Of a stretch of DNA of 64,000 bases, positions 1 to 10,615 are shown piece by piece. The stretch covers positions 372,001 to 436,000 of the forward strand of contig NZ_QEOL01000002.1 in assembly GCF_003096715.1 (NCBI RefSeq). The letters are read 5' to 3'. A program made the translations under genes and the position numbers. The DNA is from Paraburkholderia silvatlantica (GTDB lineage: Bacteria > Pseudomonadota > Gammaproteobacteria > Burkholderiales > Burkholderiaceae). How positions within the stretch are numbered: the first letter of the stretch is position 1; every line of letters starts with the position of its first letter. The notes under the pieces were generated by a model. The model searched no databases and was not told the origin of the DNA. It saw nothing but the letters and a program-made list of their open reading frames with translations.

Positions 1-1
1 G

Positions 2-694
2 ATCGGCGCGTTCGGCGCGATGGCGTTCACCATCGGCAAGTACGGCGTGGGCTCGCTGATCCCGATGCTCAAGCTCATCGGCACGTTCTACCTCACGTCG
101 ATCGTGTTCGTGCTCGTCGTGCTCGGCGCGATCGCGCGCTTCACGGGCTTTTCGATCATCCGTTTCGTTTCCTACATCAAGGAAGAACTGCTGATCGTGC
201 TCGGCACCAGCTCGTCGGAATCCGCGCTGCCGCAACTGATGCAGAAGCTCGAGCGCCTTGGCTGCTCGCGCTCGGTCGTGGGCCTCGTCGTGCCGACCGG
301 ATACTCGTTCAACCTCGACGGCACCAACATCTATATGACGATGGCGGTGCTCTTCATTGCCCAGGCGACCAACACCGACCTCACGTGGACGCAGCAGCTC
401 ACGCTGCTCGCGGTGACGATGCTCACCTCGAAGGGCGCGAGCGGCGTGACCGGCGCCGGCTTCATCACGCTGGCGGCCACGCTCGCCGTGGTGCCGACCA
501 TTCCGCTCTCGGGCATGGTGCTGATTCTCGGCATCGACCGCTTCATGAGCGAGTGCCGTGCGCTCACCAACATCGTCGGCAACGGCGTGGCGACGGTCGT
601 GGTCTCGGCATGGGAGAAGGAACTCGACCGCAACAAGCTGCGCGCCGTGCTCTCCGGCGAAGTCGAAGAAATGAAGGAAAGCGCAGGCGCGTAA
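2..694 (+). CDS. dctA: C4-dicarboxylate:cation symporter DctA, C-terminal part
   Basis: Inner-membrane symporter that imports succinate, fumarate and malate with protons or sodium. The gene begins before the window; about 230 C-terminal residues are visible, in frame from base 2. They contain the family's conserved [13 protein letters not shown] hairpin, the [14 protein letters not shown] segment (substrate and cation site) and a late [13 protein letters not shown] loop. These are hallmarks of the dicarboxylate/amino acid:cation symporter family. The C-terminus is short and charged. dctB and dctD follow on the same strand, which is the usual context for DctA rather than for a glutamate carrier such as GltP. 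The start and promoter lie outside the window. Confidence 0.93.
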   Translation: MGAFGAMAFTIGKYGVGSLIPMLKLIGTFYLTSIVFVLVVLGAIARFTGFSIIRFVSYIKEELLIVLGTSSSESALPQLMQKLERLGCSRSVVGLVVPTGYSFNLDGTNIYMTMAVLFIAQATNTDLTWTQQLTLLAVTMLTSKGASGVTGAGFITLAATLAVVPTIPLSGMVLILGIDRFMSECRALTNIVGNGVATVVVSAWEKELDRNKLRAVLSGEVEEMKESAGA

Positions 695-702
695 GCCGCG
701 CT

Positions 703-736
703 GGGCGGGCGCGCCAGCCGCAAGGCGCGCCCGCCC
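703..736 (+). terminator. Hairpin terminator after dctA
   Basis: A perfect 13-bp GC-rich stem (GGGCGGGCGCGCC at 703-715 with its complement at 724-736) and an 8-nt loop start 9 bases after the dctA stop. A T-rich stretch follows rather than a clean T run. It probably separates dctA from dctBD. Confidence 0.7.
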
Positions 737-777
737 GCCGATGTTTGTTCTTTCGATGTTTCGCGGCCATGGCCGCT

Positions 778-826
778 GGGCGGCGCGAGCGTTTCCCCTG
801 CGTGGGCGCCGCCCGTTTTTGTTTTT
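778..826 (+). terminator. Second hairpin with T tracts upstream of dctB
   Basis: GGGCGGCG (778-785) pairs with CGCCGCCC (807-814) across a long loop, followed by two runs of five T (816-820 and 822-826). It resembles an intrinsic terminator, perhaps a back-up to the one at 703-736. Confidence 0.45.
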
Positions 827-949
827 CCCGTCTGACAAGGCAGCACGTTGCCTGAGTGCACCCGTTGCGTGCTGTCCGGCCCGCACGCCCCGGTGCGGCC
901 ATGTGCCACAATCTCCCTCATCCCCCTCGACCGTCTGGAAGCCGCTCAC

Positions 950-2827
950 GTGACGCGCCGCCTCATCATCCTCTTCGCGCTCGCAGCCGGCCTCGTCGCG
1001 GTCTGCGCGTTGACGTGGGCGCTCTCGTGGCAGGCCGGCATCGACGCGCTGCGCCGCAACGCCGCCGTGCGCGGCGACCGCACCGCGGCTTCGCTCAAGA
1101 GCACGCTGGAGCGCTACGACTCGCTGCCCTATATCGTCGGCGAGCATCCGCTCGTGCAGGACGTGCTGGTCGATCCGAGACCCGAGTGGGTTGCCGCCGC
1201 CAACCGCTATCTCGAAGACGTGACCCGCCACGCGCGCGCGACGACGACCTACATCATCCGCGCCGACGGCATGAGCATCGCGGCCAGCAACTGGCGCGAC
1301 TCCGATAGCTTCGTCGGCGCGGATTACCGCTTCCGGCCGTATTTCATCGATGCGATGAATGGCGGCGTGGGGCGCTTCTTCGGCATCGGCACGATCTCGC
1401 ACGATCCGGGCTACTACGTGTCGCAGCCCGTGCGGCGCGACGGCAAGATCGTCGGCGTGGCCGTGGTGAAGCTCAATCTCGAATGGTTTCCGGGCACCGA
1501 TGCCTCGGAGCCGCTCCTCGTCACCGACGACAACGGGGTGATCTTTCTCTCCTCGGTGCCCGCGTGGAAGTACCGCACGGTGCGTCCGTTGCCGCCGGCC
1601 GTGGTGGCCTCGATCGACGCCACGCGCCAGTACGCGAGCGAGCCGATCGCGCCGCTGCCGGCGCGCGTCGAACGCGTGTTGCAGGGCGGCGCGGACATCG
1701 TGCGCATGGGGGCGGGCATACGCGCGCCGCGCTACCTGGAAACGCGCCGCTCGCTCGGCGAGCCCGACTGGCATCTCGTCACCATGTCGTCGATCGACCC
1801 CGTGCTCGAGGCCTCGCGCAACGCGACCATCATGACGGGCTTCGGCTACGTTTCGCTGTGCCTGTTCGGCTTCTACTGGCGCATGCGCCGCGCACGCGTG
1901 AGGGAAGTGATGCGCAGCCGCGCGATGCTGCAAAAGGCCTACGCGATGCTCAACGAGCGCGTGGCCGAGCGCACCGCCGATCTCTCGCAGGCGAACGAGC
2001 GCCTGCAGCGCGAGGTGGCGGAGCGCACGCGCACCGAGGCGGAACTGCGCGCGACCCAGGACGAGCTGATCCAGGCGAGCAAGCTCGCCGCACTCGGCCA
2101 GATGGCGGCGGGCATCACGCACGAGCTGAACCAGCCGCTCGCGGCGCTGCGCAGCTTCTCGGACAACACGCGCGTGTTTCTGGAGCGAGGCCAGTATGCG
2201 GCGGCCACCGAAAACCTGGAGGCGATCGGCTCGCTCACCGAGCGCATGGGCAAGATCGTCAATCAGCTCAAGCTGTTTGTCGGGCGTGCGCGGCCGAGGA
2301 GCGCGCGCGCACCGGTTGCCCGCGCGCTGCGCAACTCGCTCGCGCTGCTCGGCAACCGGCTCGACGGCGTGCGCGTGGATCTCACCTTGACGGAAGACGG
2401 CGCGCCGCCCGCGCCGCTCGATGTGAACGCCGAGTACCCGGACCTGAGCGCGCTGAGCGACGACCTGCGTCTCGAGCAGGTGCTCATCAACGTGCTCGGC
2501 AATGCGCTCGACGCCGTGGCGGGCCAGCCGTCCCCGCGCATCGCAATCGACGTTCAGGCGAGCGCCGCGACGCTCGCCATCGCGGTGAGCGACAATGGGC
2601 CGGGCATTCCCGACGATGTGCTGCCGCGCCTCTTCGAGCCGTTTTTCACGACGAAGGAAATGGGGCAGGGGCTTGGCCTCGGACTCGCGATTTCCTCGTC
2701 GATCGCACGCGACAGCGGCGGCTCGCTCACGGCGAGCAACCTGCCGCAGGGCGGCGCACGCTTCGTGCTGACGTTGCGCCGCTCGCGTGCGGATGCCGAG
2801 AGCGCGGCGCGTGCCGCCGGGTTGTGA
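950..2827 (+). CDS. dctB: C4-dicarboxylate sensor histidine kinase DctB
   Basis: Membrane sensor that detects periplasmic dicarboxylates and phosphorylates DctD. I chose GTG at 950, giving 625 aa, because TRRLIILFALAAGL then forms the first membrane segment; the frame is open further upstream but that part does not look like protein. A periplasmic double-Cache/PDC region spans about residues 30-290, a second membrane segment lies near 300-315, and a coiled coil at 325-385 leads to the kinase. H-box ITHELNQPLAALRSF, N-box NVLGNALDAV, G1 DNGPGIP and G2 GLGLGLAIS are all intact. dctD begins about 56 bases downstream, so the two are probably cotranscribed. Confidence 0.93.
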   Translation: MTRRLIILFALAAGLVAVCALTWALSWQAGIDALRRNAAVRGDRTAASLKSTLERYDSLPYIVGEHPLVQDVLVDPRPEWVAAANRYLEDVTRHARATTTYIIRADGMSIAASNWRDSDSFVGADYRFRPYFIDAMNGGVGRFFGIGTISHDPGYYVSQPVRRDGKIVGVAVVKLNLEWFPGTDASEPLLVTDDNGVIFLSSVPAWKYRTVRPLPPAVVASIDATRQYASEPIAPLPARVERVLQGGADIVRMGAGIRAPRYLETRRSLGEPDWHLVTMSSIDPVLEASRNATIMTGFGYVSLCLFGFYWRMRRARVREVMRSRAMLQKAYAMLNERVAERTADLSQANERLQREVAERTRTEAELRATQDELIQASKLAALGQMAAGITHELNQPLAALRSFSDNTRVFLERGQYAAATENLEAIGSLTERMGKIVNQLKLFVGRARPRSARAPVARALRNSLALLGNRLDGVRVDLTLTEDGAPPAPLDVNAEYPDLSALSDDLRLEQVLINVLGNALDAVAGQPSPRIAIDVQASAATLAIAVSDNGPGIPDDVLPRLFEPFFTTKEMGQGLGLGLAISSSIARDSGGSLTASNLPQGGARFVLTLRRSRADAESAARAAGL

Positions 2828-2883
2828 CGCTGAGTGGCGATGCCGGCTTTTGAATCAGGATGACGAACGAACAGGGTGAACGC

Positions 2884-4233
<1,350 letters not shown>

Positions 4234-4260
4234 AGCGGCGCAATGAGGCGTCGAGGCGTA

Positions 4261-4290
4261 AAAAAGCAGCGGGTTATCCGCTGCTTTTTT
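4261..4290. terminator. Bidirectional terminator between dctD and the tlpA-like gene
   Basis: AAAAAGCAGCGG (4261-4272) pairs perfectly with CCGCTGCTTTTT (4278-4289) across the loop GTTAT. The A/T flanks let it work on both strands, as expected between convergent genes. Confidence 0.9.
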
Positions 4291-4311
4291 ATGGGCTGCC
4301 CGATTCGCGTA

Positions 4312-4845
4312 TCAGGTCGACAGCGCCTTCTGCAGCAACTGGTCGAGTTCGGCGAACTGCGGCTCGCCCACGTAGCGCTTGAGGATCTTGCCGTCGCGGC
4401 CGATCACGAACGTGGTCGGCGTAAGCTGAACGTTGCCGAACTGCTTTGCCGCCGAGCCGTCGTCCATCGCCACCTTGAACGGCAGCTGGCGCGTTTGCGC
4501 GTAGTTGGCCACGTACATCGGCGCGTCGTAGTTCATCGCCACCGCGACGAACTCGAGACCTTCGCCCTTGAAGCGGTTATAGGTCTGGACCATCTTCGGC
4601 ATTTCCGCCATGCAGGTGGTGCAGCTCGTCGCCCAGAAGTTGACGAGGTAGACCTTGCCCTTGAGGTCGTTGGTGGAGACTTTCTGGCCGGACAGGAGCG
4701 TGAAGGTGGCGTCGGGCACGCGCTGCTGGCTGCCGAAGAATGCGAAGTAACCGGCCACGGCGATCGCGACGACGACGACCGCCGCACCAATGCGCATCAG
4801 CGCGCCGGAACGCTTGTTCGAGGAATTCGGGGATGCAGCGGTCAT
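4312..4845 (-). CDS. TlpA/ResA-like membrane-anchored thioredoxin-fold protein
   Basis: Protein of 177 aa with a short N-terminal cytoplasmic stretch, one membrane anchor (about residues 16-36, MRIGAAVVVVAIAVAGYFAFF) and a periplasmic AhpC/TSA-Redoxin domain. Family members reduce disulfides in cytochrome c or copper-protein maturation. The active site reads NFWATSCTTCMAEMP: the CxxC is present, but CTTC replaces the usual CGPC and Ser replaces the Trp before it. The cis-Pro region LTPTTFVIGRDGKILKRYVG is intact. It converges on dctD and is probably monocistronic. The substrate cannot be named from sequence. Confidence 0.85.
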   Translation of the reverse strand: MTAASPNSSNKRSGALMRIGAAVVVVAIAVAGYFAFFGSQQRVPDATFTLLSGQKVSTNDLKGKVYLVNFWATSCTTCMAEMPKMVQTYNRFKGEGLEFVAVAMNYDAPMYVANYAQTRQLPFKVAMDDGSAAKQFGNVQLTPTTFVIGRDGKILKRYVGEPQFAELDQLLQKALST

Positions 4846-5041
4846 GAGCCTTGCCTCGTGCGCCGAAGGACGCGGGTGTTGAGCGAACTATTGTAGCGCC
4901 GAATTTCCCGGCATAGCGGTTGCGGGAGGACATCCGGGTATGCGCCAACGGATAATGTCGCGCACCTTTCACTTCTGTGACGAACCGCGCCCCATGGTCC
5001 TGGACATCCTTCGCCGTGCCCGATTCCCGTTGAACCTGCCG

Positions 5042-5590
5042 ATGCGCGTTTCCGTCCCTGCCCGCGCGGCGGCGCTCGGCGTACTCGCGGCCGCGTTCGC
5101 GCTGGCCGCCTGCTCGCCCACGTACGACTGGCGCACGATTTCGAACGATGCGAGCGGCTACTCGGTCGATCTCCCCGCCAAGCCGGACAAGGACGAGCGC
5201 AGCATCGACGTGAACGGCACGCCGATGCGCATGCGTGTGCAGACGGCCGAAGTCGCCGGCGACGTGTTCGTGGTCGGCACGCTCGATCTGCCCGACGCGC
5301 AGCCCGCGACGCAGCAAAAGGCGCTCGACTTCCTGCGCGCAGGCCTCGCGCGCAATGTGGGCGCGCCTGCCGAGGCGCACGCAGTGGCGGTGCCGCTTGC
5401 GGCGGGCGGCTCGGTCGAGGGCGTGGAGATGCGCATGGCCGGCAAGGCAGGCGCAAACGGCGAAACACGTACGATCCACGCGCGGCTCGTCGCAAAAGGC
5501 GCTCGCGCCTATCAAGTGGCGATCGTCGGACGTGCCGAGCCCCCTGTCGAGCAAACCGATCAGTTCTTCGGATCTTTCAAGCTGTACTGA
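5042..5590 (+). CDS. Putative lipoprotein of unknown function
   Basis: I prefer ATG 5042 (182 aa) because it gives a clean lipoprotein signal: MRVSVPARAAALGVLAAAFALAAC, with a lipobox LAAC and Cys at about residue 24. The frame is open back to 4940. The mature part looks like a small globular envelope protein (YDWRTISNDASGYSVDLPAKP, later GEVRT-like strands) with no motif I recognise. It resembles the many short Burkholderia lipoproteins annotated only as hypothetical. It is divergent from the tlpA-like gene and stands alone. Codon use matches its neighbours. Confidence 0.7.
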   Translation: MRVSVPARAAALGVLAAAFALAACSPTYDWRTISNDASGYSVDLPAKPDKDERSIDVNGTPMRMRVQTAEVAGDVFVVGTLDLPDAQPATQQKALDFLRAGLARNVGAPAEAHAVAVPLAAGGSVEGVEMRMAGKAGANGETRTIHARLVAKGARAYQVAIVGRAEPPVEQTDQFFGSFKLY

Positions 5591-6013
5591 GTTTCTGGAC
5601 TCCGCGGTACGCCTCGCGTCGCGACGTACCGCTTGCGCAGCGGCGGACGTTTGGGCGACGAAGTGAAGGTGGCGCTGCAGGTAAACACGCTAATTACTGG
5701 ATTTGATTGAGGGTTTACTGGTTACCCACAAGGCCTGTGGGTAACTTTGTGGAAAACGACGCCCCGTTGGTCGGAAAGCGCCGTCGTGTGGGCTTTCTGT
5801 TAGTTTTGGCCGCTTTTCTGTAAATCCAGAAAGTTAGAAAAATCAACAGGTTATAAAAAAAGCCCGCGGCGTAATGCGAACCATGCTCAGAACCGGGGTC
5901 AACACGACGAAGTGTGCATAAGTCAAGTCTTGACTTCGATTTATTGGCGCTATTCACATTCCCCGGCGGCGCAAAGCCGCGGCGTTCTCCCGCAAAACCG
6001 GCGCGGTTCACGG
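5591..6013. other. Intergenic region between the lipoprotein gene and comM
   Basis: This 423-bp gap between convergent genes is more AT-rich than its surroundings. It holds the DnaA-box-like palindrome at 5721-5756, an A/T-rich stretch with runs of A at about 5820-5870, and a smaller inverted repeat AAGTCAA-GTC-TTGACTT at 5920-5936. I see no credible gene in it. Confidence 0.6.
5721..5756. promoter_or_regulatory. DnaA-box-like palindromic cluster
   Basis: A perfect 10-bp inverted repeat, GTTACCCACA (5721-5730) and TGTGGGTAAC (5736-5745), places two TTACCCACA boxes head to head 5 bp apart. A third similar box, TGTGGAAAA, follows at 5748-5756 (reverse complement TTTTCCACA). The DnaA consensus is TTATCCACA, so each box differs at one position. 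Binding by DnaA is an inference. Confidence 0.5.
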
Positions 6014-7654
6014 CTATCGCTCGGCAAACACGCGCCGGTATTGCACGGCCTCCGCCACGTGCGCGGCATCGGGCAGCGCGGCACCGGCGAGATCGGCAAT
6101 CGTGCGCGCGACCTTGAGCACCCGGTAGTGCGCTCGCGCCGACCAGCCGAAGCGCTCGCCCGCCTCGCGCAGCAGCGCTTCCCCGGCTGCGTCCGGCTGG
6201 CAAACTGCATCGGTCTCGCGGCCGGTCAATTCGCGATTGGATTTACCCTGGCGCGCCAACTGGCGCTCGCGCGCCGCCCGCACGCGAGCGGCGATCGCGG
6301 CGCTCGGTTCGGCGTTCGCGCTTGCGCGAGCGGCCAGTTCGGCGGGCGGCAGCGCCGGGATCTCGATCTGGATGTCGATGCGGTCGAGGAGCGGCCCCGA
6401 GAGCTTGCGCAAATAGCGCGCGGCGCTTTCGGGCGTGCAGCGGCAGCGGCCTGCGGGATCGCCGCGCCAGCCGCAAGGGCAGGGATTCATCGCGGCGACG
6501 AGCTGGCACGCGGCCGGAAAGTCGGTTTGCCACGCGGCGCGCGAAATCGTGATCGTGCCCACCTCGAGGGGCTCGCGCAGGGTCTCGAGCACGTGGCGGT
6601 TGAACTCGGGCAATTCATCCAGAAAAAGCACCCCTAAATGCGCGAGCGTGATCTCGCCCGGCTGAGGCGGATTGCGCCCGCCGATCAGCGCAGCGGCGCT
6701 CGATGAATGATGCGGTGCGCGAAACGGCCGCGTACGCCACTGCTGCGGCGTGAAGCCGACCGCGCAGACGGAGAGCAGGGCGGCGGAGGCTAGCGCCTCG
6801 TCGTCCGTCATCGGGGGCAGGAGCCCGGGCAGGCGCGCGGCGAGCATCGACTTGCCGGCGCCCGGCGGCCCCACCATCAACAGATGGTGCCCGCCGGCCG
6901 CCGCGACCTCGAGCGCCCGGCGCGCGCCGCGCTGGCCGACCACGTCGGCCATGTCGGGGGGCGCGGCGGCCGGTGCGGCGTCGAGCGCGCCCGTGCGCAC
7001 GGGGGCGAGGCGCGCTTCGGGGTCGACGCCCGCAAGGTGGGCGCAAAGGGAGCGCAGGTCGGCCGCGCCGTACACCGCGACATCCGGCACGAGCGCCGCT
7101 TCGGCGGCGTTTTGCGCAGGCAGATAAAGCTCGGGCACGCCGAAGCGCGCGGTTTCGCCGCTTTCGGCATCAGGAATCCGGAGGATGCTGCTTTCGCCTG
7201 GGGGGGCCTCGCGGCTCAATGCTGCCGCTTCGCCGACACGCGCTGCACGATCCCTATGTGCGCGTGCCGTGCCGCATGCCATGGCGAACGCGCCGCGCAT
7301 GGGCCGCACAGCGCCGGTGAGCGAAAGCTCGCCCGCGAACTCCCGGTGCGCGAGCGCCGCCGCTGGAAGCTGCCCGCTTGCCGCGAGTATGCCGAGCGCG
7401 ATCGGCAGATCGAAGCGGCCGGATTCCTTGGGCAAATCGGCGGGCGCGAGGTTGACAGTAATGCGTCTCACCGGGAAATCGAAGCCGCAGTTCGAGAGCG
7501 CGGCGCGCACGCGCTCGCGGCTTTCGCGCACTTCGAGATCGGGCAGCCCGACGATGGAAAACGACGGCAGCCCGTTGGCGAGATGGACTTCTACGGTGAC
7601 TTCGGGCGCGCGGCCAGCAGCCGGCGCGCGGCTGCGCACCACGGCAAGCGACAT
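6014..7654 (-). CDS. comM: YifB/ComM-family Mg-chelatase-like AAA+ ATPase
   Basis: Protein of 546 aa. ComM is a hexameric helicase that promotes branch migration during integration of transformed DNA; many non-transformable bacteria also keep it as YifB. The N-terminal ChlI-like domain starts MSLAVVRSRAP and includes the characteristic GLPSFSIVGLPDLEVRESRERV segment. The AAA+ core has Walker A GPPGAGKS and Walker B LFLDELPEF. A cysteine cluster, NPCPCGWRGDPAGRCRC, and the C-terminal Mg-chelatase domain complete the family layout. The length is near the family norm of about 500. It lies downstream of ubiK on the same strand, 214 bp away. Confidence 0.93.
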   Translation of the reverse strand: MSLAVVRSRAPAAGRAPEVTVEVHLANGLPSFSIVGLPDLEVRESRERVRAALSNCGFDFPVRRITVNLAPADLPKESGRFDLPIALGILAASGQLPAAALAHREFAGELSLTGAVRPMRGAFAMACGTARAHRDRAARVGEAAALSREAPPGESSILRIPDAESGETARFGVPELYLPAQNAAEAALVPDVAVYGAADLRSLCAHLAGVDPEARLAPVRTGALDAAPAAAPPDMADVVGQRGARRALEVAAAGGHHLLMVGPPGAGKSMLAARLPGLLPPMTDDEALASAALLSVCAVGFTPQQWRTRPFRAPHHSSSAAALIGGRNPPQPGEITLAHLGVLFLDELPEFNRHVLETLREPLEVGTITISRAAWQTDFPAACQLVAAMNPCPCGWRGDPAGRCRCTPESAARYLRKLSGPLLDRIDIQIEIPALPPAELAARASANAEPSAAIAARVRAARERQLARQGKSNRELTGRETDAVCQPDAAGEALLREAGERFGWSARAHYRVLKVARTIADLAGAALPDAAHVAEAVQYRRVFAER

Positions 7655-7868
7655 GGGATTCTCCGGAAGGCTCGCATGCGGGGTGGCGCGCGGTGCTTGA
7701 AGCTTCGGACCGGGCTTCGTACGTGCGTGTTGCGCGCGCCGCGCATGCGCTAGGCTGGTGAGGCGTATGCCCCTTTACGGTTCCATTGCGATCGCGCTAC
7801 GGATCGCTTTCGCTGGTGCAGCAGGGGGGGCTGCACTCAATCGCGCACAGGAGTGCGCAAGGAAATGA

Positions 7869-8126
7869 TCAGGAGGACTGGCTAGTGACCGGCAGCTTCT
7901 GTTCGAGTTCGGCCACGCGGCGCTCGAGTTCTTCAAGGCGCTGGCGCGTGCGCACGAGGACCTGCGTTTGCGCGTCGAATTCCTCGCGCGTGACGAGGTC
8001 CAGCTTCGAAAAGCCTTGCGACAACATTGCGCGAACATTGCGTTCGACATCGCGCGCCGGCGAGTTCTTGAGCAGATCGCTCACGCGTGACTGCAGATCA
8101 TTGAATACGTCGTTAGGTTGCTTCAT
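7869..8126 (-). CDS. ubiK: Ubiquinone biosynthesis accessory factor UbiK (BMFP family)
   Basis: Small 85-aa protein starting MKQPNDVFNDLQSRV. It belongs to the YqiC/BMFP family, whose coiled-coil trimers bind UbiJ and membranes and help aerobic ubiquinone synthesis. An amphipathic N-terminal helix (about 5-20) is followed by a SPARDVERNVRAML turn and a C-terminal coiled coil (LEELERRVAELEQKL). The longer open frame upstream is not needed: ATG 8126 gives the full family length, and a GGGGAAT stretch lies just upstream. It is divergent from glnK. Confidence 0.9.
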   Translation of the reverse strand: MKQPNDVFNDLQSRVSDLLKNSPARDVERNVRAMLSQGFSKLDLVTREEFDAQTQVLVRTRQRLEELERRVAELEQKLPVTSQSS

Positions 8127-8223
8127 TCGATTCCCCTTCTCTGCACAAAAAATGTGCAAGTTTTGTTTCGCCTGTGCCCCGCGACGGACCGTGATCGATC
8201 TTGGTGCGAACTCGCAGGGCCAC

Positions 8224-8260
8224 GGCCAGGTGTGCGCGCAAGTGGTGCGCACACCTGGCC
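8224..8260. repeat. Large inverted repeat in the ubiK-glnK divergent region
   Basis: A perfect 14-bp inverted repeat (left arm 8224-8237 GGCCAGGTGTGCGC, right arm 8247-8260) with a 9-nt spacer lies about 245 bp upstream of the glnK sigma-54 promoter. There is no T tract. It could be an activator site or a hairpin at the 5' end of ubiK transcripts. The right arm begins next to TGGTGC, half of an NtrC site, but the left half does not match. The rest of 8127-8503 shows no gene. Confidence 0.6.
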
Positions 8261-8342
8261 CGTGTGCTTCGCGCCGTAGCGCGGCGGGCGACTTCCAGCC
8301 GCGATGCGGCGCGCAGCGCAGCGATGCCTGAGAACACTGTAG

Positions 8343-8990
<648 letters not shown>

Positions 8991-9042
8991 AGCCCACAGT
9001 AAGGCCTAAAGAGACCGAGACAAGAGGAAAGAGGAAACCGAG

Positions 9043-10539
9043 ATGCGCAAACTTTTGATGTCCCTGATGATGGCCGGCTCGCTGCTGGCCGGCGGCGTCG
9101 GCGCCGCGCTGGCGGACGACGCATCCGCGCCCGCCGCGGCCTCCGCGCCGGCCGCCGCCGCTTCGGCACCCGATGCGTCCGCAGCCGCTGCGGCTTCGGC
9201 GCCCGCAGCCGACGCGGCTTCGGCCCCGGCCGCCGCCGCAAGCGCCCCAGCCGACGCATCGGCCGCCGCCGCAGCCGCCGCGCCCGCCGCACCGACCGCG
9301 CCGTTCTCGGTCGATTCGTCGAAGATCAACTCGGGCGACACCGCGTGGATGCTGACCTCCACCGCGCTCGTGCTGTTCATGACGATCCCGGGCCTCGCGC
9401 TCTTCTACGGCGGCATGGTCCGCAAGAAGAACGTGCTCGCGACGCTCATGCAGAGCTTCGCGATCACCTGCGTCGTCACCGTGATCTGGACGGTGGTCGG
9501 CTACTCGATCGCGTTCACGCCGGGCGGCTCGTTCATCGGCGGCTTCTCGCGCATCTTCCTTGAGGGCATGAACTACATCAAGGGCGACAAGGCGACGACG
9601 CTCACCGTGAGCCACCTCGCGCCGACCATCCCCGAAACCGTGTACTTCGTCTATCAGATGACGTTCGCGATCATCACGCCGGCGCTCATCACCGGCGCGT
9701 TCGCCGACCGCATGAAGTTCTCGGCGATGCTCGTGTTCATGTCGCTGTGGTCGATCATCGTCTACTCGCCGATCGCGCACATGGTGTGGGAGCCGACGGG
9801 CTGGCTCGCCAGCGCCGGCATCCTCGACTTCGCGGGCGGCACGGTCGTGCACATCAACGCCGGTATCGCGGGCCTCGTGTGCTGTATCGTCCTCGGCAAG
9901 CGTGTGGGTTACGGCCGCGAAGTGATGGCGCCGCACAACCTCGTTCTCACGCTGACGGGCGCTGCCATGCTGTGGGTGGGCTGGTTCGGCTTCAACGCGG
10001 GTTCGGCAGTCGCGGCTGACGGACGTGCCGGCTTCGCGATGCTCACGACGCAAGTCGCCACCGCCTGCGCCGCGCTGGGCTGGATGTTCGCGGAGTGGAT
10101 CGCCAAGGGCAAGCCGTCGGTGCTCGGCATCGCTTCGGGCGCCGTGGCGGGTCTCGTGGCCGTGACGCCGGCATCGGGCTTCGTCGGCGTGCTGGGCGCG
10201 ATCGTGATCGGCGTGGTGGCGGGCGTGGTCTGCTTCTGGTCGGCTACGTGGCTCAAGCACAAGTTCAACTATGACGACTCGCTCGACGCGTTCGGCGTGC
10301 ACGGCATCGGCGGCATCATCGGCGCCGTCCTGACGGGCGTGTTCGCGGTCAAGGACATCGGCGGCGCCGACGGCAGCGTGATCCTGCAGATCAAGGGCGT
10401 GCTCACGACCCTCATCTACAGCGGCGTGGTGAGCTTCGTCCTGCTGAAGGTGATCGACATGGTGATGGGCCTGCGCGTTTCGGAAGAAGAAGAGCGCGAA
10501 GGGCTCGACGTGGTTCTGCATGGCGAGCGCGTGGAATAA
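9043..10539 (+). CDS. amtB: Ammonium transporter AmtB with a long Ala/Ser/Pro N-terminal region
   Basis: 498-aa inner-membrane ammonium channel. A signal peptide (MRKLLMSLMMAGSLLAGGVGAALA) is followed by about 60 residues made almost only of Ala, Ser, Pro and Asp (about 25-86). Eleven membrane segments then follow from DTAWMLTSTALVLFM. Recognisable channel parts include GLALFYGGMVRKKNVL, AGTVVHINAG-type FAGGTVVHINAGIAGL, and FGVHGIGGIIGAVLTG, which carry the twin pore histidines. The C-terminal tail EEEEREGLDVVLHGER is the GlnK-binding tail. It forms an operon with glnK and ends at a strong terminator. Confidence 0.95.
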   Translation: MRKLLMSLMMAGSLLAGGVGAALADDASAPAAASAPAAAASAPDASAAAAASAPAADAASAPAAAASAPADASAAAAAAAPAAPTAPFSVDSSKINSGDTAWMLTSTALVLFMTIPGLALFYGGMVRKKNVLATLMQSFAITCVVTVIWTVVGYSIAFTPGGSFIGGFSRIFLEGMNYIKGDKATTLTVSHLAPTIPETVYFVYQMTFAIITPALITGAFADRMKFSAMLVFMSLWSIIVYSPIAHMVWEPTGWLASAGILDFAGGTVVHINAGIAGLVCCIVLGKRVGYGREVMAPHNLVLTLTGAAMLWVGWFGFNAGSAVAADGRAGFAMLTTQVATACAALGWMFAEWIAKGKPSVLGIASGAVAGLVAVTPASGFVGVLGAIVIGVVAGVVCFWSATWLKHKFNYDDSLDAFGVHGIGGIIGAVLTGVFAVKDIGGADGSVILQIKGVLTTLIYSGVVSFVLLKVIDMVMGLRVSEEEEREGLDVVLHGERVE

Positions 10540-10589
10540 GCGCGCCGCGTTCGATGGTTTGATCTAGCAGGGCAGCAAGCAGCGACCTG

Positions 10590-10615
10590 GGCCCGCCGTT
10601 TCGGCGGGCCTTTTT
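10590..10615 (+). terminator. Terminator after amtB
   Basis: GGCCCGCC (10590-10597) and GGCGGGCC (10603-10610) form a perfect 8-bp stem with loop GTTTC, followed at once by TTTTT. Confidence 0.93.

Noticed and set aside
848..949. Longer dctB start adding 34 residues
   Set aside because: The extra residues (MPECTRCVLSGPHAPVR onward) would put a Cys/Pro-rich stretch before the first membrane helix and do not fit the DctB family.
5591..6013. Replication origin in the AT-rich spacer with DnaA-like boxes
   Set aside because: Only three near-consensus boxes are present and none of the usual origin neighbours (dnaA, dnaN, parAB, gidA) is in the window. I keep it as a DnaA-site candidate, not an origin.
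9103..9300. Repeats in the amtB 5' region as a CRISPR or minisatellite
   Set aside because: They are in-frame codons for Ala, Ser and Pro with irregular length and no spacer pattern.
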